Notes under the pieces: generated by a model | What the model saw: only the letters and a program-made list of their open reading frames with translations | The model's database searches: none | What the model was told of the DNA's origin: nothing | Part shown: piece after piece, positions 6,502 through 12,645 of the stretch | Position numbering within the stretch: the first letter of the stretch is position 1 | How the letters are laid out: each line of letters begins with the position of its first letter | Translations under genes and position numbers: made by a program | DNA from: an uncultured Litorivicinus sp. | Lineage (GTDB): Bacteria > Pseudomonadota > Gammaproteobacteria > Pseudomonadales > Litorivicinaceae | DNA: 12,645 nt | Assembly (NCBI GenBank): GCA_938091715.1 | Contig: CALKMT010000145.1 | Span: forward strand, 1-12,645 | Direction of reading: 5' to 3'

Positions 6502-7263
6502 ATGCAACTTTCTAACAAACTCATCATGATTACCGGCGGCGGCCAGGGCCTAGGGCGTTCGATGGCGCTGCGTTTGGCTGAACAGGGTGCCCGTTTGGCA
6601 CTGGTCGATATGAATGCCGAGCACCTGGCCGAAACCTGTAGCCTGGTTGAGCAGGCCGGCAGCAGCGCGATGGGCTATGTGTGCAACGTGTCGGATGAAG
6701 CCGCTGTGATCCAGACCGTTCAGGACATCGCCGCGCAGCAAGGCACGATCTCGGGGCTGGTCAACAACGCCGGCATCACACGGGATGGACTGCTGCTAAA
6801 AGCCAAAGACGGCAAAGTCACTGACAAGATGGGGCTGGATCAGTGGAATTCAGTCATCGACGTCAACCTGACCGGTGTATTTCTGTGCACCCGGGAAGTG
6901 GCGGCCCACATGGTCGAGGCCGGTGAAAAGGGCTGCCTGATCGCGATTTCCAGCATCAGCCGCCACGGCAACTTGGGCCAGACCAACTACGTCGCCAGTA
7001 AAGCCGGCGTGGCCGCAATGACGGTCACCTGGGCCAAAGAACTGGCGCGCTACGGTATCCGCACCGGCGCCATTGCACCGGGCTTTATTGGTACCGACAT
7101 GGTCATGAGCATGCGCGAGGACGTATTGGAAAAAATTGCCAATGGCATCCCCGCCAAGCGACTGGGTCAGCCGGATGAAATTGCCCATGCGGTGCAGTTC
7201 ATTCTTGAAAACGATTACTTCAGCGGCCGAGTCATCGACGTGGACGGCGCGCTGCGGATATGA
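6502..7263 (+). CDS. Short-chain dehydrogenase/reductase (FabG-like SDR)
   Basis: Cytoplasmic NAD(P)-dependent oxidoreductase of the classical SDR family, 253 residues; substrate unknown. The Rossmann motif TGGGQGLG is at 11-18 and NNAG at 88-91. The catalytic set is Asn122, Ser150, Tyr163 and Lys167 (YVASK), with the usual 13-residue Ser-Tyr spacing. Asp36 at the end of the second beta strand (ALVDM) suggests a preference for NAD(H) over NADP(H); this is inference. IAPGFIGTDM (191-200) is the typical substrate-side loop. Compared with E. coli FabG, about nine residues are inserted at 103-113 (DGKVTDKMGLD), and the C-terminus reads VDGALRI instead of the usual NGG ending, so I would not call it fabG. 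AGGA lies seven bases before the ATG. Its TGA overlaps the next gene's ATG. Confidence 0.92.
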   Translation: MQLSNKLIMITGGGQGLGRSMALRLAEQGARLALVDMNAEHLAETCSLVEQAGSSAMGYVCNVSDEAAVIQTVQDIAAQQGTISGLVNNAGITRDGLLLKAKDGKVTDKMGLDQWNSVIDVNLTGVFLCTREVAAHMVEAGEKGCLIAISSISRHGNLGQTNYVASKAGVAAMTVTWAKELARYGIRTGAIAPGFIGTDMVMSMREDVLEKIANGIPAKRLGQPDEIAHAVQFILENDYFSGRVIDVDGALRI

Positions 7264-7568
7264 CCGAGCTTGGACCCGCCGAGCGGGTCTATTTGGTGTT
7301 GCACGCCATCCCCCCCGGATGCTGGTCCAGTTATGGCGATGTGGCACTGTTGGCCGGCCTGCCGCGTCGCGCCCGCTTTGTCGGCCAACTGCTGTCCAAA
7401 CTGCCCCAGGACAGTACCCTGCCCTGGCATCGCGTCATGAATGCCCAGGGACGCATTGCTTTCGAGACGAATGACCCTAGAATCAGCCGACAATTAAACG
7501 ACTTGGCCCAGGAAGGCCTGTCTCCTATCAGCGGACGATTTCCCGCCAGCGCACGCTGGCAAGGCTAG
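7260..7568 (+). CDS. Alkyltransferase-like protein (ATL, MGMT family without the active cysteine)
   Basis: DNA-binding protein of 102 residues resembling the C-terminal domain of O6-alkylguanine-DNA alkyltransferase. The alkyl-accepting PCHRV motif is PWHRV here (55-59), with Trp56 in place of Cys. That substitution is typical of E. coli YbaZ-type ATL proteins, which bind O6-alkylguanine but cannot remove the alkyl group and instead hand the lesion to nucleotide excision repair. SYGDVA (24-29) holds the conserved Tyr25, and ARFVGQLLSKLP (38-49) is the recognition helix with the Arg39 nucleotide-flipping finger. Cys21 is not at the acceptor position. The start overlaps the SDR stop (ATGA) and lacks a strong ribosome site, suggesting coupled translation. 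A functional link to its neighbours is not obvious. Confidence 0.9.
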   Translation: MTELGPAERVYLVLHAIPPGCWSSYGDVALLAGLPRRARFVGQLLSKLPQDSTLPWHRVMNAQGRIAFETNDPRISRQLNDLAQEGLSPISGRFPASARWQG

Positions 7569-7577
7569 GAACACATC

Positions 7578-8123
7578 ATGGGCAACCGACTCAGCAAAAT
7601 CACTACACGCACCGGCGACGACGGCACCACCGGTTTGGGCGACGGCTCGCGGGTCAACAAAGACGATTTGCGCATGCAAGCGATCGGCGACGTGGACGAA
7701 TTCAACAGCTTTGTTGGCGTGCTGCGATCGGCCCTGGCCGATGACGATGCCGAGCACGAGCTGTTAAGCCTGATGCAACATCATCTGTTCGATCTGGGTG
7801 GCGAGTTGGCGGTTCCCGGGTTTGAACTGGTCACTGATCAGCACTTGCAGGCCATCGAGGCACATGCCACGCGCCTGAATGCGGATCTGCCCCCGCTGAA
7901 GGAGTTTATTCTGCCCGCCGGTACCGCAGCCGCCAGTCACTGCCATGTGGCCCGGGCTGTCGCCCGCCGCGCCGAACGCAGCGTGGTGGCGCTGCGCAAC
8001 CGTGAGGACAGCGTGCGGGCCGAGTGCCAGCAATACCTGAACCGCGCTTCGGATGTGTTGTTCATCCTGGCCCGGTCACTGTGTCGACGCGACGGCGGCA
8101 CCGAGGTCTACTGGCAGCGCTAG
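7578..8123 (+). CDS. Cob(I)alamin adenosyltransferase, PduO type
   Basis: Transfers the adenosyl group of ATP to cob(I)alamin to make coenzyme B12 (adenosylcobalamin), in the cytoplasm. The 181-residue protein is the normal length of a single-domain PduO-type enzyme. The N-terminal ATP-binding motif TRTGDDGTTGLGDGSRV is at 10-26, followed by GDVDEFNS (37-44), whose Asp is part of a conserved salt bridge in the family. FILPAGT (110-116), ARRAER (129-134) and YLNRASDVLFILAR (153-166) complete the signature. AGGA lies eight bases before the ATG, and the gene starts nine bases after the ATL stop, so the three genes from 6502 are probably one operon. No B12-dependent mutase or B12 synthesis gene is in view; the client enzyme must be elsewhere. 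It ends at a bidirectional terminator. Confidence 0.95.
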   Translation: MGNRLSKITTRTGDDGTTGLGDGSRVNKDDLRMQAIGDVDEFNSFVGVLRSALADDDAEHELLSLMQHHLFDLGGELAVPGFELVTDQHLQAIEAHATRLNADLPPLKEFILPAGTAAASHCHVARAVARRAERSVVALRNREDSVRAECQQYLNRASDVLFILARSLCRRDGGTEVYWQR

Positions 8124-8139
8124 GATTCTGAGCCGGCAT

Positions 8140-8170
8140 AAAAAAAGCGCCCCACGGGGCGCTTTTTTTT
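8140..8170. terminator. Bidirectional terminator between the adenosyltransferase gene and aceF
   Basis: GCGCCC / GGGCGC stem (8147-8152 with 8157-8162) and CACG loop, flanked by seven A on the left (8140-8146) and eight T on the right (8163-8170), so the arms extend pairing and each strand has a U tract. It lies 16 bases past the adenosyltransferase stop and 13 bases past the aceF stop. Confidence 0.94.
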
Positions 8171-8183
8171 GGTTCATCGCAAA

Positions 8184-10106
8184 CTACAGCAACAGCTCGC
8201 GAATATCCCCCAACAGCTGTGCCATTCGGGTGGTGAACCGGGCACCGTCCGCGCCGTTCACCGCGCGGTGATCGTAGCTGAGGCTGATCGGCATCATCAG
8301 GCGGGGCTCGAAACCCTGACCGTCCCAGACCGGCTGCATGCTGGCCTTGGACACACCCAATATGGCCACCTCGGGGTTGTTCACGATCGGGGTGAACTGA
8401 GTTCCACCGATCGAGCCCAGTGACGAGATGGTGAAACAACCACCGGTCATGTCCGCGGCTGTTAGCTTACGATCCCGCGCCTTGCCGGCCAGTTCGATGG
8501 TTTCCCGAGCCAAGTCGTAGATCGACTTTTTGTCGGCATCACGAATGACCGGCACCATCAGCCCTGCCGGTGTGTCCACCGCCATGCCCACGTGGACGTA
8601 ATCCTTTTGCACGATTTCACCGGCGTCCATGTCCAACGCAACATTGAACTGGGGCAATTCGCGCAGCACTGTCGCCACGGCTTTGATCAAGAATGGCAGC
8701 GGCGTCAACTTGACCCCGGCCTTTTCTGCTGCCGCTTTTTTGGCTTTCCGGAAGGCTTCCAACTCGGTGATGTCCACCTCGTCGAACTGGGTCACGGCCG
8801 GCACGTTCAGCCAAGATTTGGTCATGTTGTCCGCGGTAACCCGCTGCAACTTGGACATTTTCTGGCGTGAGATCGGGCCAAACTTGGCAAAGTCTGGCAA
8901 CTTGACCGCCGGAATACCCGAGCCAGAAACCGCGGTCGCGGTGACCGAGCTTGGATTGGCCAGGGCCTGCTTGACGAAGTTTTGGACGTCTTCCTTTAGT
9001 ACGCGATTGCGCGGGCCGGTCGCGGTGACACGGGCCAGATCAACCCCCAAGTCCCGGGCCAAGGCACGCACAGCGGGACCGGCGTGAACCGCCACCGCGT
9101 CGCTGGTGGGTCCAGCAGTGGGCGCGCGAGCCGGAGCCGTTGCACTGGGCGCGGCAGCTTGGACCGCAGGCGCAGAGACCGGTGCGGCGGGCGCAAGCGC
9201 AGGGGCTGCTGCAGGGGCCGCAGCACCGGCCGCTGTCAGCATCGCAATTGCGGTGCCTTCACTGACCTTGTCGCCTTCTTTGACCTGAATGGCCCCGATG
9301 ACACCGTCTGCCGGCGCCGGAATTTCCATGCTGGCCTTGTCAGATTCCAACACAATCAGGGTATCGCCTTCGCTGACCGAGTCACCGGCCGAGACCGAGA
9401 CTTCAATGACCTCGACGTCCGTGGCCTCGCCAATGTCGGGCACCGACACCTGAATGTCGCTGCTGGCCGCGGCTGCAACAGGCGCGGACGTCGTCGGGGC
9501 TGGGGCTGCAGGGGCCTCAGCCGGCGCCGCGGGGGCCGCGGCCACCGATGCGGCTCCAGAGATCACGGCGATCTCGTCACCCTCACCCACCTTGGCACCC
9601 TCGCTGACCGCCAAGCTTTGCACCACACCGGCCACCGGAGAGGGAATCTCCATGCTGGCTTTGTCCGATTCTAAAACGATCAGTGTGTCGCCTTCCTCGA
9701 CGCTATCACCCACCGCAACGGCGATCTCGATCACCTCAACGTCGCTGGCTTCACCGATGTCGGGCACCCGAGCCACCTCTGCTGCGCTGGCTGCAGGTGC
9801 GGCGACCGGTGCTTCAGCAACCGGCGCGGGTACTGCAGCGGGCTCAGGCGCGGGGGCTTCATTGGCGCCACTGGCCGCCATCACAACGATGTCGACCCCT
9901 TCGTTGACCTGGTCCCCTTCTTTGATCAGCACCTGTTGAATGGTGCCGCTGCTGGGGGCCGGAATTTCCATGCTGGCCTTGTCAGATTCCAAGACGATCA
10001 GGGTATCCCCTTCCTCGACCCTGTCACCCACTGCGACCGAAACCTCGATCACTTCAACTTCGCTCGCATCACCAATATCTGGGACTTTAACGTTCATATC
10101 ACTCAT
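8184..10106 (-). CDS. aceF: Pyruvate dehydrogenase E2, dihydrolipoamide acetyltransferase (three lipoyl domains)
   Basis: Core subunit of the pyruvate dehydrogenase complex; carries acetyl groups on lipoyl-lysine arms to coenzyme A. The 640-residue protein has three lipoyl domains at about 4-77, 112-185 and 219-292, each with ESDKASMEIP and lipoylated lysines at 43, 149 and 257. Ala/Pro-rich flexible linkers join them. The peripheral subunit-binding domain (about 338-380, AVRALARDLGVDLARVTATG) and the catalytic domain (about 405-640) follow. The catalytic motif is DHRAVNG (612-618) with His613; the SSLGS segment near 561 contributes the active-site serine. Asn at the fifth motif position is also found in Azotobacter and Pseudomonas E2p. 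It starts 12 bases after aceE. Two starts are possible: 10106 (an AAGG lies about ten bases upstream, another only two) or Met4 at 10097; the first is kept. It ends at the shared terminator. Confidence 0.97.
   Translation of the reverse strand: MSDMNVKVPDIGDASEVEVIEVSVAVGDRVEEGDTLIVLESDKASMEIPAPSSGTIQQVLIKEGDQVNEGVDIVVMAASGANEAPAPEPAAVPAPVAEAPVAAPAASAAEVARVPDIGEASDVEVIEIAVAVGDSVEEGDTLIVLESDKASMEIPSPVAGVVQSLAVSEGAKVGEGDEIAVISGAASVAAAPAAPAEAPAAPAPTTSAPVAAAASSDIQVSVPDIGEATDVEVIEVSVSAGDSVSEGDTLIVLESDKASMEIPAPADGVIGAIQVKEGDKVSEGTAIAMLTAAGAAAPAAAPALAPAAPVSAPAVQAAAPSATAPARAPTAGPTSDAVAVHAGPAVRALARDLGVDLARVTATGPRNRVLKEDVQNFVKQALANPSSVTATAVSGSGIPAVKLPDFAKFGPISRQKMSKLQRVTADNMTKSWLNVPAVTQFDEVDITELEAFRKAKKAAAEKAGVKLTPLPFLIKAVATVLRELPQFNVALDMDAGEIVQKDYVHVGMAVDTPAGLMVPVIRDADKKSIYDLARETIELAGKARDRKLTAADMTGGCFTISSLGSIGGTQFTPIVNNPEVAILGVSKASMQPVWDGQGFEPRLMMPISLSYDHRAVNGADGARFTTRMAQLLGDIRELLL
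9231..10097 (-). repeat. Three tandem lipoyl-domain modules in aceF
   Basis: Three copies of a roughly 222-base module, at about 9876-10097, 9552-9773 and 9231-9452, each encoding one lipoyl domain and separated by about 100 bases of GC-rich Ala/Pro linker. Around the lipoylation site, modules 1 and 3 share a perfect 35-base run (9958-9992 and 9316-9350), whereas module 2 differs from them at six positions in the same stretch. Confidence 0.9.
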
Positions 10107-10118
10107 GTCCTTGGGGCC

Positions 10119-12645
10119 TTATGCAAACAGCGGGTTAATCTTGTTGATGTCGATGCCAAAGTCTTTGATCGCTTTGGTCACCACCGTGGGCTTGATCGAG
10201 CCCTGCTCGACCAGCGCATTCAAGGCCGCGACCACAATGTAGTGTCGGTTAACCTCGAAGTGCTCGCGCAACTTGGCACGACTGTCACTGCGACCAAACC
10301 CATCGGTGCCCAGCACTTTGTAGGTGCCCGGCACCCACTCACGAACCTGATCTGCATACAGCTTGATGTGATCCGTGGCGGCCACGACCGGCGCATCCAC
10401 TTGACCCAGGATCTGGGTGATCCAAGGTTGCTCGGCAGTCTTACCGGGATTCAGCAGATTACGACGGGACACGTCCAAACCATCGCGACGCAGCTCGTTA
10501 AAGCTGGTGGCGCTTAAAATGTCCGCATCGACATTAAAGTCGCTGGCCAGGATTTCACCCGCCGCTTCGACTTCCCGCAAAATGGTACCCGAGCCCATCA
10601 ACTGGACCCGCAACTTGCGCTTGCCTGCGGCCTTTTTCAGGCGGTAAAGCCCCTTTAGGACCCCTTCCTGACAATCCGCCGGCATTTCCGGGTGCGGATA
10701 GTTTTCGTTCATCAGGGTCAGATAGAAACTGACGTTCTCGGCGTCCTGATACATACGTTTCAGGCCGTTTTGCACGATGATGGCAACCTCGTGCGCATAG
10801 GTGGGGTCATAGGACACCACGTTCGGAATGACGCCGGCAAAGATATGACTGTGGCCGTCCTGGTGCTGCAGGCCTTCGCCGTTCAGCGTGGTTCGACCGG
10901 CAGTCGCGCCGAGTAAGAAGCCCTTGACCTGCATGTCACCGGCCGCCCAGGCCAGATCGCCCACGCGCTGATGACCAAACATCGAGTAGTAGATGTAGAA
11001 CGGAATCAGCGGCACGCCATAGTTGGCATAGGCCGTACCGGCGGCGACCCAACTGGACATCGCGCCGGCTTCGTTGATGCCTTCCTCTAGGATTTGGCCG
11101 CTGGCCGACTCGTGGTAGCTAAGCACCATGTCCGAGTCATGAGGCGTGTATTTCTGCCCTTCGGTGGAGTAGATCCCGACCTGCTTGAACATGCCTTCCA
11201 TGCCAAAGGTACGAGCCTCGTCGGGCACAATCGGCACAGCGTATTTGCCAATGCCTTTGTCCTTGACGATGGTTGCCAACATGCGAACAAAGGCCATGGT
11301 GGTCGAGATTTCACGCTCGCCCGTGCCCTTGGTTTGGGCGCTGAATTTATCAAGTGACGGCACCGCTAGTCCGGCGAAGCTGTTGTCACGGGCCGGCAGG
11401 AATCCACCCAGTTCTTGACGGGCCTTTTTCATGTACTGAACTTCGGCACTGTCCGGGCCTGGGGTGTAGTACGGCAGGTCTTTTAGCTGATCGTCGTTGA
11501 TCGGTAGAGCAAAACGATCACGGAAGGCTTTTAAGTTGCCCTCGTCTAGTTTTTTCGACTGGTGTGCCGGGTTACGCGACTCACCCGAGGAGCCCATGCC
11601 GTAGCCTTTGACGGTTTGCGCCAGGATGACCGTGGGCTGGCCTTTGTGGGCACTCGCCGCCGCATAGGCCGCGTATACCTTGTAAGGATCATGGCCACCG
11701 CGGTTTAGCTTGCCGACTTCTTCGTCGGACATGTGCTCGACCATTTTCAAAAGCTCAGGGTCGGTGCCAAAGAAGTGCTCGCGGGTGTAGGCGCCGCCGT
11801 TGGCTTTGCAGTTCTGCAACTCGCCGTCGACGACCTCGTCCATGCGCTTTTGCAGCAGGCCCTTGTGATCCTTTTCAAACAGCGGATCCCAGTGGCGGCC
11901 CCACAGCACCTTGACCACGTTCCAACCGGCACCGCGGAAAACACCTTCCAACTCTTGCACGATCTTGCCGTTGCCCCGGACCGGTCCGTCCAAGCGCTGC
12001 AGGTTACAGTTGATGACGAACACCAAGTTATCCAACTTTTCCCGGCCCGCCAGTGAGATCGCGCCCAGGGATTCGGGCTCGTCCATTTCACCGTCGCCCA
12101 AGAACGCCCAGACCTTTTGACTGGTCGCAGGTTTCATTTCGCGGTTTTCCATGTAGCGCATGACGTGCGCCTGATAGATCGCCTGCAAGGGGCCCAAGCC
12201 CATCGAAACCGTGGCGAATTGCCAGTAGTCCGGCATCAACCAAGGGTGGGGATAGCTGGACAGGCCCTTGCCGTCGACTTCGCGACGGAAGTTATCCAGG
12301 TCCTGCTCGGAAAAGCGCCCCTCGAGGAATGAGCGGGCGTACATGCCAGGGCTAACGTGGCCCTGGTAGTAAATTAAGTCCGCGCCCTCGGGATGATCCG
12401 GGCCTTTCCAGAAGTAGTTAAAGCCAATTTCGTACAGGGTGGCAGCAGACTGATACGAGGCAATGTGACCGCCCAGATCATCACCGGATTTTCCGGCGCG
12501 CATGACCATGGCCAAGGCATTCCAACGAACCAATGAGCGAATACGGCGCTCCATGAACAAGTCGCCGGGCATCGGCTTTTCTTCGCTCATGGGGATGGTA
12601 TTGCGATAGGGCGTGGTCAGAGCGACCGGGATTTGCGCGCCCACT
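10119..12645 (-). CDS. aceE: Pyruvate dehydrogenase E1, homodimeric type (5' end off-window)
   Basis: Thiamine diphosphate-dependent decarboxylase that oxidises pyruvate and acetylates the lipoyl arms of AceF. About 842 codons are present; against the 887 residues of E. coli AceE roughly 45 N-terminal residues are missing beyond the right edge. The visible frame begins at the segment matching E. coli residues just before NTIP, so the GTG at 12644 is an internal valine and not a start. Conserved elements are intact: GGHIASYQSAATLYEIGFN, the thiamine/magnesium motif GDGEMDEPES with NCNLQRLDGP, active-site NPAHQSKK (His), LEEGINEAGA (Glu that activates the cofactor), LQHQDGHSH, and the C-terminal LGTDGFGRSDSR. 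The single long chain is the AceE type and not the alpha2beta2 type. The stop is 12 bases before aceF, an operon arrangement. The promoter is outside the window. Confidence 0.98.
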   Translation of the reverse strand, partial: VGAQIPVALTTPYRNTIPMSEEKPMPGDLFMERRIRSLVRWNALAMVMRAGKSGDDLGGHIASYQSAATLYEIGFNYFWKGPDHPEGADLIYYQGHVSPGMYARSFLEGRFSEQDLDNFRREVDGKGLSSYPHPWLMPDYWQFATVSMGLGPLQAIYQAHVMRYMENREMKPATSQKVWAFLGDGEMDEPESLGAISLAGREKLDNLVFVINCNLQRLDGPVRGNGKIVQELEGVFRGAGWNVVKVLWGRHWDPLFEKDHKGLLQKRMDEVVDGELQNCKANGGAYTREHFFGTDPELLKMVEHMSDEEVGKLNRGGHDPYKVYAAYAAASAHKGQPTVILAQTVKGYGMGSSGESRNPAHQSKKLDEGNLKAFRDRFALPINDDQLKDLPYYTPGPDSAEVQYMKKARQELGGFLPARDNSFAGLAVPSLDKFSAQTKGTGEREISTTMAFVRMLATIVKDKGIGKYAVPIVPDEARTFGMEGMFKQVGIYSTEGQKYTPHDSDMVLSYHESASGQILEEGINEAGAMSSWVAAGTAYANYGVPLIPFYIYYSMFGHQRVGDLAWAAGDMQVKGFLLGATAGRTTLNGEGLQHQDGHSHIFAGVIPNVVSYDPTYAHEVAIIVQNGLKRMYQDAENVSFYLTLMNENYPHPEMPADCQEGVLKGLYRLKKAAGKRKLRVQLMGSGTILREVEAAGEILASDFNVDADILSATSFNELRRDGLDVSRRNLLNPGKTAEQPWITQILGQVDAPVVAATDHIKLYADQVREWVPGTYKVLGTDGFGRSDSRAKLREHFEVNRHYIVVAALNALVEQGSIKPTVVTKAIKDFGIDINKINPLFA

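Noticed and set aside
8255..8284. AceF catalytic motif with Asn in place of Asp (DHRAVNG)
   Set aside because: Looked like a disabled active site, but Asn at this position is established in Azotobacter vinelandii and related E2p enzymes.
8592..10517. Long open frames on the plus strand opposite aceF and aceE (up to about 196 codons)
   Set aside because: They mirror GC-rich, Ala/Pro-coding sequence of certain genes, have no family resemblance and no ribosome sites. The same holds for the plus-strand frames opposite the alpha-glucosidase, the coiled-coil gene and groEL.
12642..12644. GTG as the start codon of aceE
   Set aside because: Alignment to E. coli AceE shows about 45 residues missing before this point; the frame runs off the window.
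1..12645. Search for CRISPR arrays, tRNAs, rRNAs, insertion sequences, toxin-antitoxin pairs or phage-defence genes
   Set aside because: Nothing supported: no spaced direct repeats, transposase, cloverleaf or terminal inverted repeats were seen, and the only repeats are the lipoyl modules.

Overview
The window is a moderately GC-rich stretch of a gammaproteobacterial chromosome. Sequence features point to the Pseudomonadales/Oceanospirillales side: an iron superoxide dismutase of the SodB type, a homodimeric AceE with a three-lipoyl-domain AceF whose catalytic motif reads DHRAVNG, groESL beside fxsA, and a YqcC-family protein. The genus cannot be fixed from the sequence alone. I see no rRNA or tRNA gene, CRISPR array, insertion sequence, integrase or phage gene. 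Genes are densely packed, with no gene-free stretch over about 170 bases.

Layout: (1) 1-2344, minus strand: a membrane-anchored coiled-coil protein, a YqcC/DUF446 protein translationally overlapped with it, then the N-terminal two thirds of a GH13 subfamily 23-like alpha-glucosidase that runs off the left edge. (2) 2384-3075, plus strand: sodB with its own promoter and terminator. (3) 3105-6394, minus strand: fxsA, a small GHSKG-type alpha/beta hydrolase overlapping it, then groES-groEL behind a heat-shock-type promoter, ending in a terminator that faces sodB's. (4) 6502-8123, plus strand: a short-chain dehydrogenase, an alkyltransferase-like (ATL) DNA-damage-sensing protein overlapping it, and a PduO-type cobalamin adenosyltransferase. 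(5) 8140-12645, minus strand: aceE (5' end off-window) and aceF, the E1 and E2 subunits of pyruvate dehydrogenase, ending at a bidirectional terminator shared with the adenosyltransferase.

Most of this is housekeeping: protein folding (GroESL), oxidative defence (SodB) and carbon entry into the TCA cycle (AceEF). I found no convincing new multi-gene defence or mobile system. Points worth a second look are smaller: an inverted-repeat stem-loop at the predicted 5' end of the groESL transcript; a hydrolase gene placed between fxsA and groESL and coupled to fxsA by an ATGA overlap; an ATL gene coupled the same way to a dehydrogenase of unknown substrate; a membrane coiled-coil/YqcC pair; and unusually high DNA identity between the first and third lipoyl modules of aceF.
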